This document shows positions 34,784 to 43,089 of a DNA stretch of 59,616 nt, in pieces (position 1 is the stretch's first letter; each line of letters begins with the position of its first letter). The notes under the pieces are model-generated. The model made no database searches. It was not told the origin of the DNA and was given only the letters and a program-made list of their open reading frames with translations. The position numbers and the translations under genes were made by a program. The DNA is taken from assembly GCA_028278455.1 (NCBI GenBank), contig JANQEH010000182.1:1-59616 (forward strand), written 5' to 3'. This DNA is from a bacterium. Its GTDB lineage: Bacteria; SM23-31.

Positions 34784-35390
34784 TGAAAAGCACCTCCCTG
34801 CTTATATTCAGTTTTGTTAATATTTTATGCATTTGCTGCAGCCCGTAATACATCCGGGATTTAACGGTGTTAATCGGGCATTCCAGGATCTCAGCGATCT
34901 CTTTGAATTTCAGGCCCTGGTATTCTTTCATTATTATTACTACTCTCTGTTCCTCGGGTATCTGGGAAAGAGTATTCTTGACAATCTGTTCGATATTTGA
35001 TCTATGCGCATCGTGATCCAGGTCCTGCTCGTCCGCGAATCTCTCCATGTTTGAGATCGGTCTTCCATCCTCGTTATTCTGCTCTCGGTTTATCGATACG
35101 AATCGTTTCCTGTTCGGGTGTTTCAGCATATCTTTACATATATTTACCTGTATCTGGAAGATCCAGGATGAGAATCTGTCGGGATCGTTTAACTTCTTAA
35201 GGTTTTTATAAACTTTGATCAGTGCCATCTGGACCGCTTCTTTAGCATCGTCCTCATTCATCAGGTAGCGGTAGGAGAACCTGTACAGCTTATCCTGCCA
35301 TTTCCAGGCAAGCCTGTTAAAGCTGTTTGTATCGCCTTCTAAGTATCCTTCTATTAATGTTCTGTCTTCAATCACCTTATCGGTCTCCAT
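34773..35390 (-). CDS. ECF-type RNA polymerase sigma factor
   Basis: A 205-residue sigma-70 family protein. Region 2 is visible as FNRLAWKWQDKLYRFSYRYLMNEDDAKEAVQMALIKVYKNL with FSSWIFQIQVNICKDML. Region 4 is LSQIPEEQRVVIIMKEYQGLKFKEIAEILECPINTVKSRMYYGLQQM. No region 3 is present. It opens a five-gene operon with its anti-sigma factor and three secreted paralogues, and has a sigma-70-like promoter upstream (35445-35473). It probably directs transcription of envelope genes, including perhaps this operon. Confidence 0.9.
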   Translation of the reverse strand: METDKVIEDRTLIEGYLEGDTNSFNRLAWKWQDKLYRFSYRYLMNEDDAKEAVQMALIKVYKNLKKLNDPDRFSSWIFQIQVNICKDMLKHPNRKRFVSINREQNNEDGRPISNMERFADEQDLDHDAHRSNIEQIVKNTLSQIPEEQRVVIIMKEYQGLKFKEIAEILECPINTVKSRMYYGLQQMHKILTKLNISREVLFNEM

Positions 35391-35444
35391 TGGTTTACAT
35401 TCCTAAGACTTTTACCCCGGATAAAAAGTTTTAGAAATATGGAA

Positions 35445-35473
35445 AATATACGGTTTTTTTAGAAAAATGTGAA
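35445..35473 (-). promoter_or_regulatory. Sigma-70-like promoter of the ECF sigma operon
   Basis: On the minus strand, TTCACA (35473-35468), a 17-base spacer and TATATT (35450-35445) lie about 55 bases upstream of the sigma gene. The TATATT box matches those at 12687 and 20952. It suggests basal expression of the sigma gene by the housekeeping sigma factor. Confidence 0.5.
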
Positions 35474-35677
35474 ATTTTTTGGATTTTTGTGACTATTAGA
35501 GAGATCATGTCTTTCTTTATAGTCTGGATGCATTACATCAACATCCAACTGAATCCCCCTTAGTTAGGGAGGACTTTTTACAGAAAGAATGAAAAGCAGC
35601 GGTATTGGAATTTAAAAGTTGATATGATTTCTGGCTCTCTGGGGATTTTGCGTCTTTGCGAGAGCTAAGTATAAATG

Positions 35678-36103
35678 TTAATCATCTATTTTGAAAGGTG
35701 TACCTGTACCTGTTTCGCAGAAGAGTTTAATACTTTTCATATATAATCCCCAGTGATAATTGCAGACACCGTAGAAATCCGTTATTTCCTTCCAGTTCCT
35801 GTGAGTGAATTTGACGAGTGAGTTTTCTCCATTTGGTATTATTTCAAATGTCAGGTTGGTTCCGATCCATTCATCCTCACCCTGGTGACATTTCCATTCG
35901 AGGTATTTACCCTGTTCCTGCTTAACAATCTCCATCTCGATATAATACCTGTCACCGAACCTGAAATTTACTATCTCTCCTGTTTCCGTAGATCCTCCGG
36001 TATCCTCAGTCCACCACCCGGATAAACCCTCTAAAGTAGAAACAGCCTCAAAAACCGTTAAAGGATATGCATTAATATGAAATACATGAAATATTTTTGC
36101 CAT
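35678..36103 (-). CDS. SRPBCC (START-like) domain protein
   Basis: A 141-residue protein of the AHSA1/polyketide-cyclase-like SRPBCC fold: AKIFHVFHINAYPLTVFEAVSTLEGLSGWWTED, VNFRFGDRYYIEMEIVKQEQGKYLEWKCHQG, and LTFEIIPNGENSLVKFTHRNW followed by the long C-terminal helix (FYGVCNYHWGLYMKSIKLF). Such proteins bind hydrophobic small molecules or act as cochaperone-like modules; no function can be given here. The 287 bases between it and the sigma gene hold only repeat-like sequence and the promoter above. Confidence 0.85.
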   Translation of the reverse strand: MAKIFHVFHINAYPLTVFEAVSTLEGLSGWWTEDTGGSTETGEIVNFRFGDRYYIEMEIVKQEQGKYLEWKCHQGEDEWIGTNLTFEIIPNGENSLVKFTHRNWKEITDFYGVCNYHWGLYMKSIKLFCETGTGTPFKIDD

Positions 36104-36173
36104 TTTTATTCTTTTTTATATCTAATCATATAATAGCTTTTACATATTAATAGTTCCCGCTATTGACTGTTAA

Positions 36174-36740
36174 TCACTTCGCAGGATCGATCTTTGAAAG
36201 GGTGAGATCTTTCTGTGACTGGTATTTTCCGCCTTTATCTTTGTAACTGGTGATAGGAGGAGCATCACTCTCGAAAAACAATACCTGGATTATACCTTCA
36301 TTAGCGTAGACCTTGACGGGCAGGGGAGAGGCATTCACGATCGACATGGTCACATATCCCTCCCACTCGGGTTCAAGCGGTGTGATATTAGTTACAATCC
36401 CGCTCCGGGCATAGGTGGATTTTCCGACGCAGATACCCATGGTCTTCTTGGGCATCTTAAAATATTCGACAGTTTTCCCGAGGATATAAGAATTCGGAGG
36501 AATAACGCAGTGATCTGCCTTTACTGTTGTAAAAATCGTTTCGTCTATATTCTTGGGATCGATGATCTTATCCCTTATCTCTGTATTAATCATTCGGAAT
36601 TCATCCGATATCCGCGCATCGTATCCGTATGACGATACACCGAAAGAGACCACACCTCCGCGAATCTGTTCCTTTGAGAAAGGGCTTAACATATCATCAT
36701 TTTTCGCTTTGTCGATTATCCATGCATCGTTCTTGATCAT
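36174..36740 (-). CDS. dcd: dCTP deaminase
   Basis: A 188-residue trimeric deaminase of the dUTPase superfamily, giving dUTP from dCTP for thymidylate synthesis. Motifs: GVVSFGVSSYGYDARIS, LGKTVEYFKMPKKTMGICVGKSTYARSGIV, and TPLEPEWEGYVTMSIVNASPLPVKVYANEGIIQVLFF, which contains the catalytic Glu region and the nucleotide-binding GKSTYAR loop. The length is typical. Its ATG shares a base with the stop of the pseudouridine synthase gene upstream in transcription. Confidence 0.93.
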   Translation of the reverse strand: MIKNDAWIIDKAKNDDMLSPFSKEQIRGGVVSFGVSSYGYDARISDEFRMINTEIRDKIIDPKNIDETIFTTVKADHCVIPPNSYILGKTVEYFKMPKKTMGICVGKSTYARSGIVTNITPLEPEWEGYVTMSIVNASPLPVKVYANEGIIQVLFFESDAPPITSYKDKGGKYQSQKDLTLSKIDPAK

Positions 36741-37708
36741 TATTTTTTCTCCTTGCGCAGAAAGTACAGTAATTTTTCCATCTCCTCAGGGAGTGGGGCA
36801 GAGAATTCCATTTCTTCCTCAGTAGTAGGATGAAAGAGGACTATTTTATGGGCATGCAAGGCCTGTCGGTTGAAATTATCAAGCATTTCAACTGCTGACT
36901 TCCGATCGGGATTTGAAAGCCCGGTCAACCTCGGTTCCCTTCCTTTATATAAACCATCGCCAAAAACCGGATGACCTATAGAAGCAAAATGCGTGCGTAT
37001 CTGGTGAGTCCTTCCTGTTCTGGGATACACTTCGAGAAGAGACAAGAACTTGAATTCCTCGATTACTTTATACATTGTCAGGGCTTCTTTACCGTGATCA
37101 CCGGATACCATCCTTTGCCTGTGAGTTTTGCTTCTTTTGATCGATTTGTTAATTTCACCCTCTTTTTTAGCGGGAATTCCCCAGATCAATGCGATATATG
37201 TCTTCTGCATAGTCCGGTATTCGAATTGTTCTTGCAGGTGCCTGTGTGCCTGGTCGTTCTTGGCGATAACGATCACACCGGATGTGAACATGTCCAGTCT
37301 GTGGACTATTCCCGGTTTTAAGACTCCATTTATTCCGGAGAGGTTATTTATATGATACAGCAGTCCGTTTACGAGAGTGCCGGAATTTTTATTTCCTGCA
37401 GGATGCACCATCATATCAGACGGTTTGTTTATTACTGCGATGTCGTCATCCTGATACATGATGTCGAGCTGGATATTCTCAGGTCTGATCGTGGATTCGA
37501 CGGGTTCCGGAAGTGTCACAGAGAGAGAATCTCCGGGATGTACTTTCGTGCTTGATTTTACCGGTTCCGCATTTCTGAGCACCATTCCGTCTGCGATCAA
37601 GTATTTTATCTGCGAACGGGATAGCTCTGGAAAGTTCATTGAAAGATAGCTGTCTATCCTTTTCAGCGGGGTTTCTTTCGGAACTGTTATGTCCAGTTTT
37701 CTTTCCAT
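36740..37708 (-). CDS. rluD: RluA/RluD family 23S rRNA pseudouridine synthase
   Basis: A 322-residue enzyme with an N-terminal S4 RNA-binding domain (RIDSYLSMNFPELSRSQIKYLIADGMVLRNAEPV) and an RluA-type catalytic domain. The catalytic Asp lies in HRLDMFTSG, where the usual Lys after Asp is Met. Other blocks are VINKPSDMMVHPAG, KTYIALIWG and PRTGRTHQIRTHFASIGHPVFGD. Family members make pseudouridine in 23S rRNA helix 69 (RluD) or elsewhere; which site is inferred. It follows lspA in the conserved ileS-lspA-rluD order, though separated from lspA by 316 bases with a palindromic repeat. Confidence 0.88.
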   Translation of the reverse strand: MERKLDITVPKETPLKRIDSYLSMNFPELSRSQIKYLIADGMVLRNAEPVKSSTKVHPGDSLSVTLPEPVESTIRPENIQLDIMYQDDDIAVINKPSDMMVHPAGNKNSGTLVNGLLYHINNLSGINGVLKPGIVHRLDMFTSGVIVIAKNDQAHRHLQEQFEYRTMQKTYIALIWGIPAKKEGEINKSIKRSKTHRQRMVSGDHGKEALTMYKVIEEFKFLSLLEVYPRTGRTHQIRTHFASIGHPVFGDGLYKGREPRLTGLSNPDRKSAVEMLDNFNRQALHAHKIVLFHPTTEEEMEFSAPLPEEMEKLLYFLRKEKK

Positions 37709-37784
37709 AATGGGTGAACAAATATAATCGTCAGAATCATTATTATCAAGTGTTCTGCAAAAATCTCCTCAAAAAAGTGCAGCC

Positions 37785-37845
37785 GCAGGTTTCAGTCTGC
37801 GACAAGGTAGAAGAATATCCAGCAAAAGCGCAGTCTGAAGCCTGC
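37785..37845. repeat. Inverted repeat in the rluD-lspA gap
   Basis: GCAGGTTTCAGTCTGCG (37785-37801) and CGCAGTCTGAAGCCTGC (37829-37845) match as inverted arms in 15 of 17 positions around a 27-base spacer. It resembles a dispersed palindromic element. The remainder of 37709-38024 shows no supported gene. Confidence 0.6.
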
Positions 37846-38024
37846 CGCTATCGGCGAATAGTGCATTCTTTTACCTGTATTCCCGGTTTTAAGATATGTG
37901 CCATTTTGCCTCCGGTAGTACGTAGAGAGATAATTGGGGTAGATTAGGAATTTTCTCTCTTATCCTCTTTTTTTATCAGTGGTGAAATATATAGAAGAGT
38001 GAACAATCTCAAAAAATAAATTTG

Positions 38025-38615
38025 CTATTGAGGTTCGGTTTTTTCGGCAGAAGATGACGGATCTTCACCTTTTTTTAAGCTTTCCTCGCCATCTCCGGCA
38101 ATGACAGATGTAAATGGTTTGTCATGGATGAATATCGTAACGATCAGGATCATCATTCCAATAGAAACCGCAACATCGGCTATATTAAAGATAGGCCACC
38201 TTTCCATATAGATCCTTGGTGTTTCAAAAAAATAAAGATTCAGTGAAGGAATGTTAATATCCGGTATGTCAAAATCAAAAAAATCGACTACTTTACCCAA
38301 AAAAATCCTGTCATAGAGGTTGCCCATTGCTCCCCCGAAGATCATGGCGAGGGCAAACCTCGGAATGATATGCTGGTTCCTCATTGCAAACAGGTAATAT
38401 AGAATTGCGAGGGCGGCGATAATTGAAAAGAGGTTAAAAAGAAAATGATTACTGACCTCTATACCGAATGCCATACCCCTGTTCTCTATATGGGTAAATC
38501 TGAAAAAATCCCCGATAACAGAAATTGAATCGCCAAGACGGATGTTCGTCTTCGCGATCAATTTAGTAGCCTGATCGAGTATAAGTACTATAAAAGATAC
38601 TATTATTATTTTCAC
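38025..38615 (-). CDS. lspA: Lipoprotein signal peptidase (signal peptidase II)
   Basis: A 196-residue inner-membrane aspartyl protease that trims prolipoproteins. I use the GTG start at 38615, because the longer frame overlaps most of the dksA-like C-terminus and the protein from there begins with the expected first membrane helix (VKIIIVSFIVLILDQATKLIA). The catalytic Asp residues lie in GGAMGNLYDRIFLGKVVDFF and FNIADVAVSIG. Four membrane segments are present. The C-terminal 35 residues are a charged, Ser/Glu-rich extension. It fits with the lipoprotein-type signals on several propellers in this window. Confidence 0.9.
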   Translation of the reverse strand: MKIIIVSFIVLILDQATKLIAKTNIRLGDSISVIGDFFRFTHIENRGMAFGIEVSNHFLFNLFSIIAALAILYYLFAMRNQHIIPRFALAMIFGGAMGNLYDRIFLGKVVDFFDFDIPDINIPSLNLYFFETPRIYMERWPIFNIADVAVSIGMMILIVTIFIHDKPFTSVIAGDGEESLKKGEDPSSSAEKTEPQ

Positions 38616-38625
38616 GGCAGATCGA

Positions 38626-38997
38626 TCATTTCTTTGTATTTGTTTTACAGTCGATACACATTGTAGCGATCGGAACCGCTTCAAGTCTTTCTTTATCGAT
38701 ATTTTCCTCGCAACTGATACAGACACCATATGTGCCGGACTTAATCCGCTTCAATGCCTGCTCAAGTTTTTCCAGATACTGAGATTCCCTCGATGCGAAC
38801 AGAAATGCCTTTTCGCGTTCCTGGGAATCGGTACCCTGATCTGCCATGTGGAACGAATAGGAAGAATGATCGCCGGTTGCTTCCTTTGTAGTTGAAGTTC
38901 TGGAATTTTCTCTCATATACCCGAGTTCTTCAAGAAGTTCGGCTTTTTCTTTCTCGATCAATTCCTTGAAATATTCCAAGTCCTTTTTACCGTACAT
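38626..38997 (-). CDS. TraR/DksA-type zinc-finger protein
   Basis: A 123-residue protein. ATG 38997 is preferred, with AAGG upstream; 39024 is an alternative in frame. A helical hairpin (KKDLEYFKELIEKEKAELLEEL and REKAFLFASRESQYLEKLEQALKRIKSGTYG) precedes a C4 zinc finger (CISC ... CIDC). DksA-like proteins enter the RNA polymerase secondary channel to tune transcription with ppGpp; this member lacks the canonical DksA tip sequence that I can recognise, so its activity is uncertain. In many genomes such a gene sits between ileS and lspA, as here. Confidence 0.88.
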   Translation of the reverse strand: MYGKKDLEYFKELIEKEKAELLEELGYMRENSRTSTTKEATGDHSSYSFHMADQGTDSQEREKAFLFASRESQYLEKLEQALKRIKSGTYGVCISCEENIDKERLEAVPIATMCIDCKTNTKK

Positions 38998-39026
38998 ACT
39001 TCTGCCTTTCAGTTTACTATACATTC

Positions 39027-39055
39027 CGTGTGAAAACCTAACAGGTTTTCACACG
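39027..39055. promoter_or_regulatory. Perfect 13-bp palindrome between ileS and the dksA-like gene
   Basis: CGTGTGAAAACCT (39027-39039) and AGGTTTTCACACG (39043-39055) form a perfect hairpin with a three-base loop, 16 bases after the ileS stop and just before the dksA-like gene. There is no U tract, so it may be an RNA processing or attenuation element, or an operator, rather than a simple terminator. Confidence 0.55.
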
Positions 39056-39070
39056 CCTTGATACTGACAA

Positions 39071-42000
39071 TTACGCATTTACTCTCTCTATCCCTACTTT
39101 CACGGTACCATTCTCAAATTCGATAACCTTGCTGTACTCACCATCAGAGTAATTTGTAGCTATCTCCTTAGTCAGAGTTTCCCGCTTAATATACTCTTTT
39201 TGCTCGTCAACAGTTTCGATCAGTTCAGAATCAGCTTCCATATAAATTTTAATTCTGTCAATTACGTCAAAACCTGCTTCTTTTCTCATGTTCTGTATTC
39301 TGTTGACAAACTCTCTTGCGAAACCTTCCTTTATCAACTCTTCAGAAAGGTTGGTATTAATCCCTACAGTCATTCCGTAATCTTCGACAGCAACAAGTCC
39401 CGGCATATCCTCAGTGGCGATCTCGAGGTCTTCTTCAACGATAGTAAAATTCTCGCTCTCTATTTCTATTGTCAGTGATCCTTTTTCTTCAAACTCATTG
39501 ATCTGGCCGGGATCCAGGTTCATTATTACTGCTTTGCCGGCTTTCATTTTTTTGCCAAGCTTAGGTCCGATTTTACCAAAATTGGGCTTAGCGATCTTTG
39601 TCAAAAGAGCGTCTTTATCTTCAATGAACTTAAGGTCTTTGATATTGACTTCGTTCAAAATAAATTCTCTGCCGCTTTCAATATGATCCTGCTGATTTTT
39701 GTCAACCGGCTCTATCAACAATTCGGACAATGGCTGCCTGATCTTTAAATTGGACTTGCTTCTTAAAGACCTGACCAGAAAACAGACACGTCTTATCTGA
39801 GTCATTCTTTCGACAAGAGCGTCATCCCTGCAGCTAAAGACAGAATCTTCAGAAAGCGGGAATTTTTCCAGATGAACGCTGATAGCTTCAGGATCGTCAA
39901 CCGCACAGAGATTTCTGAAGATCTTCTCAGGAAGGAACGGTGATATTGGAGCCATTAACCTGCTGACAATTACCAGTGCTTCATACAGAGTCTGATAGGC
40001 TGCCATCTTATCCTTGCCATTCTCGCTTTTCCAGAATCTTCTCCTGTTGAGTCTTACATACCAGTTTGAAAGATCATCAATTACGAATTCAGAGATCACT
40101 CTTGTTGCTTTGGTAATCTCATAATTATCCATGAGTTTATTAACATCTTCAACACATTTCGCGAGGGATGAGATCAGCCATCTGTCAATTTCCGGTCTTT
40201 CTTCCCCACGAACAATATTGTCTTTAACGTAGCTGAATTCATCAATGTTTGCATAAGTAACAAAGAATGTATATGTATTTGTAAGAGTTCCAAAAAACTT
40301 CTTGATCACTTCTCGGACACCCTCGACATCGAATTTTGTCGGGATCCACGGAGGACTGTTGCTTATCAGATACCACCTGATAGCATCGGCGCCTTCATTA
40401 TCCAGCAGCTCTATCGGATTTACAGTATTGCCCTTGCTTTTAGACATTTTGACACCATTCTTGTCGAGTATCAGGTCCATGCAGAGGCAGCTCTTATATG
40501 CGGGTTTATCAAACAGCAACGCAGATATCGCAAGCAATGAATAAAACCATCCTCGCGTCTGGTCAACCGCTTCACTAATGAAATCACATGGGTAAGCGAC
40601 CTCGAATTTGTCCTTATTCTCAAACGGATAGTGGAGTTGTGCGAACGGCATACTTCCCGAATCAAACCAGCAGTCGATAACTTCAGGAGTACGGTGCATA
40701 TCCGATCCGCACTCAGAGCACTTTATAACAACGTCATCGATATAAGGTTTATGAAGATCGAGCGGCTCATTAAGCGTAGTTTGGCTGCGGTTCTTAAGCT
40801 CATCGACACTTCCGATAGATTCCTTATTGTCACATTCATCACAGAGCCAGATATTAAGTGGAGTACCCCAGAATCTGTCTCTCGAGAGTGACCAGTCGAT
40901 ATTATTTTCAAGCCAGGAATGGAACCTTTTTTCACCAACTTCTTTGGGCTGCCACCAGACTTTAGAATTATTATTGAGAAGACGGTCCTTGAATTGCGTA
41001 GTCTTTATATACCATGACCGGCGCGCATAATAGAGCAGGGGAGTGTCACAACGCCAGCAGTGGGGATAACTATGCACCATCTCGATCGATTCATAGAGCT
41101 TTCCTGACTTTTTCAGATCCTCGATTATCCTGGGATCTGCAGTCTTTACGAACAGCCCTTTATAGTCAGTAACCTCATCGGTGAATTTCCCTTTTTCGTT
41201 TACAGGTTGAAAAACGGGAAGGTTGTATTTAACACCGGCATTATAATCATCCTGGCCGAAAGCCGGGGCAATATGAACAATACCGGATCCTTCTTCTGCA
41301 GATACGAAATCGCCTGAAATTACAAAAAATGCTTTGTCTTCTGTTTGGCAGAATGGGAATATCTGATCGTATTCCATACCTGCAAGCTCACTGCCTTTTA
41401 CGATCTTCAGTACCTTACTCGGGGCCTTCAGGATTTCTATCAGTTCCTTTGCAAGGATCAACGTGCCCTCGTCAGTTTCTGCATATACATATTCAAGGTC
41501 AGGACTCACGGCAAGTGCAACGTTTGAGATAAGTGTCCAGGGAGTTGTTGTCCATAATAAAAAATGTGTATTTTCCTCGCCCTTGACCTTAGCCTTAACA
41601 AAGATCGACGGATCCGATACATCCTTATAACCTAGTGAAACCTCATGACTCGAAAGCGGAGTTTCGCATCTCGGGCAGAACGGGAGTATCTTATGACCTT
41701 TATAAATCAGGTCTCTTTTAAAAAAATTATCAAGGATCCACCAGACTGTCTCAATATAATTGTTCTGATAAGTTATATAGGGATCGTCAAGGTCAAGCCA
41801 GAATCCGATCCTTTCGGTTAGAATATCCCAATCCTTAAGATACTTGAAAACGGAATCCTTGCATTTCTGATTGAATTCGGCTACGCCGTATTCTATGATC
41901 TTTTCTTTACTGTCCAGGCCGAGCTGTTTCTCGACCTCGATCTCAACCGGGAGACCGTGAGTATCCCAGCCTGCTTTTCTTTCTACCCGGTACCCCTGCA

Positions 42001-42220
42001 TAGTCTTATACCTGCAGACAAGGTCTTTGATAGTCCTTGAGATTACATGGTGTATACCGGGCTTGCCGTTAGCTGTTGGCGGTCCTTCATAAAATATAAA
42101 TTGTCTGTTATCTGGTCTTTCTTCGACAGACTTTTTGAATATATTGTGCTCTTTCCAGAACTCTACTATCTCGCGCTCGAGCTCCGGATAGTTCACCTGA
42201 GTTGGTAATTTTTCGTACAT
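39071..42220 (-). CDS. ileS: Isoleucyl-tRNA synthetase
   Basis: A 1049-residue class I synthetase. The HIGH-box region reads PPTANGKPGIHHVISRTIKD, with GIHH in place of HxGH, a variant I know from Bacteroidetes-type IleRS. KMSKSKGNTVNP is the second ATP site. GWDTHGLPVEIEVEKQLG, the editing (CP1) region with TTTPWTLISNVALAV, and the C-terminal anticodon-binding part with a beta-rich tail are present. This matches the eukaryote-like (type 2) IleRS group rather than the E. coli type. It lies in the conserved yggS-divIVA-punA-ileS-dksA-lspA run. Confidence 0.95.
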   Translation of the reverse strand: MYEKLPTQVNYPELEREIVEFWKEHNIFKKSVEERPDNRQFIFYEGPPTANGKPGIHHVISRTIKDLVCRYKTMQGYRVERKAGWDTHGLPVEIEVEKQLGLDSKEKIIEYGVAEFNQKCKDSVFKYLKDWDILTERIGFWLDLDDPYITYQNNYIETVWWILDNFFKRDLIYKGHKILPFCPRCETPLSSHEVSLGYKDVSDPSIFVKAKVKGEENTHFLLWTTTPWTLISNVALAVSPDLEYVYAETDEGTLILAKELIEILKAPSKVLKIVKGSELAGMEYDQIFPFCQTEDKAFFVISGDFVSAEEGSGIVHIAPAFGQDDYNAGVKYNLPVFQPVNEKGKFTDEVTDYKGLFVKTADPRIIEDLKKSGKLYESIEMVHSYPHCWRCDTPLLYYARRSWYIKTTQFKDRLLNNNSKVWWQPKEVGEKRFHSWLENNIDWSLSRDRFWGTPLNIWLCDECDNKESIGSVDELKNRSQTTLNEPLDLHKPYIDDVVIKCSECGSDMHRTPEVIDCWFDSGSMPFAQLHYPFENKDKFEVAYPCDFISEAVDQTRGWFYSLLAISALLFDKPAYKSCLCMDLILDKNGVKMSKSKGNTVNPIELLDNEGADAIRWYLISNSPPWIPTKFDVEGVREVIKKFFGTLTNTYTFFVTYANIDEFSYVKDNIVRGEERPEIDRWLISSLAKCVEDVNKLMDNYEITKATRVISEFVIDDLSNWYVRLNRRRFWKSENGKDKMAAYQTLYEALVIVSRLMAPISPFLPEKIFRNLCAVDDPEAISVHLEKFPLSEDSVFSCRDDALVERMTQIRRVCFLVRSLRSKSNLKIRQPLSELLIEPVDKNQQDHIESGREFILNEVNIKDLKFIEDKDALLTKIAKPNFGKIGPKLGKKMKAGKAVIMNLDPGQINEFEEKGSLTIEIESENFTIVEEDLEIATEDMPGLVAVEDYGMTVGINTNLSEELIKEGFAREFVNRIQNMRKEAGFDVIDRIKIYMEADSELIETVDEQKEYIKRETLTKEIATNYSDGEYSKVIEFENGTVKVGIERVNA

Positions 42221-42264
42221 GATATATCTTTGTCTCTTTTTTTCGGATACAGGTTATCAATGAA

Positions 42265-43086
42265 TTAGAGTTTCTCAACCACTTTCTTAATAAGCAGTGT
42301 GAGTTTCGGCTCAGCTTCGTTAGCTATCTTAATGATTTCATCGATATTAACCGGTTCAAGTGTTTCCGGTACACATATATCCGTAACTACTGAAAAAGCA
42401 AGGATCTTCATACCCATGTGTACTCCAACGATGACCTCTGGAACTGTTGACATTCCAATTGCGTCCGCACCGATCACTCTGAGCATATTGTATTCGGCTG
42501 CCGTTTCAAGTGATGGTCCGGTCATGGAAGCATACACACCAGTCTGAAGACTGATATTCTCATCCTTTGCTATATCCAGTGCAAGACGAATCATTTCTTT
42601 GCAATAAGGTTGGGACATATCCGGAAATCTTGGACCGATCGAGTTATCATTAGCGCCGATCAGTGGATTGTCACCGAGTAGATTGATATGATCCATTATA
42701 GCCATCAGATCACCCTTATTAAAACCGGGATTAATTCCACCGCAGGCATTCGATATTATAAGCGTTTCTGCGCCTAAATATTTAAGAACACGTACGGGGA
42801 AGGTGATCTGTTGCATATCATAACCTTCATACATGTGGAATCTACCCTGCATGGCAACAACTTTTTTACCGCTCAATGTCCCTATAATTAATTTCCCGGC
42901 ATGAAATTCCACAGTAGACAGCGGAAAGCCGGGTATCTCCTCATAAGGGATCTCTGTTTCTATTTCTATTTCTTTAACCAGACCTCCAAGCCCGGTACCT
43001 AATATTATTGCAAGATCCGGTTTGATATCGTTTTTCTCAAGGATAGCCTTAACAGCTTTATCGATAGATTCTCTCAGTTCGGTCAT
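42265..43086 (-). CDS. punA: Purine-nucleoside phosphorylase (trimeric type)
   Basis: A 273-residue enzyme that splits purine ribonucleosides and deoxyribonucleosides with phosphate. Trimeric-PNP motifs: AIILGTGLGGLVKEIE, GRFHMYEGYDMQQITFPVRV, ISNACGGINPGF, INLLGDNPLIGANDNSIGPRF, GPSLETAAEYNMLRVIGADAIGMSTVPEVIVG and VVTDIC. The ending VNIDEIIKIANEAEPKLTLLI is also typical. It ends 44 bases before ileS and starts three bases from the divIVA stop, so it is part of the same run. Nucleoside salvage is the likely role. Confidence 0.92.
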   Translation of the reverse strand: MTELRESIDKAVKAILEKNDIKPDLAIILGTGLGGLVKEIEIETEIPYEEIPGFPLSTVEFHAGKLIIGTLSGKKVVAMQGRFHMYEGYDMQQITFPVRVLKYLGAETLIISNACGGINPGFNKGDLMAIMDHINLLGDNPLIGANDNSIGPRFPDMSQPYCKEMIRLALDIAKDENISLQTGVYASMTGPSLETAAEYNMLRVIGADAIGMSTVPEVIVGVHMGMKILAFSVVTDICVPETLEPVNIDEIIKIANEAEPKLTLLIKKVVEKL

Positions 43087-43089
43087 GGT

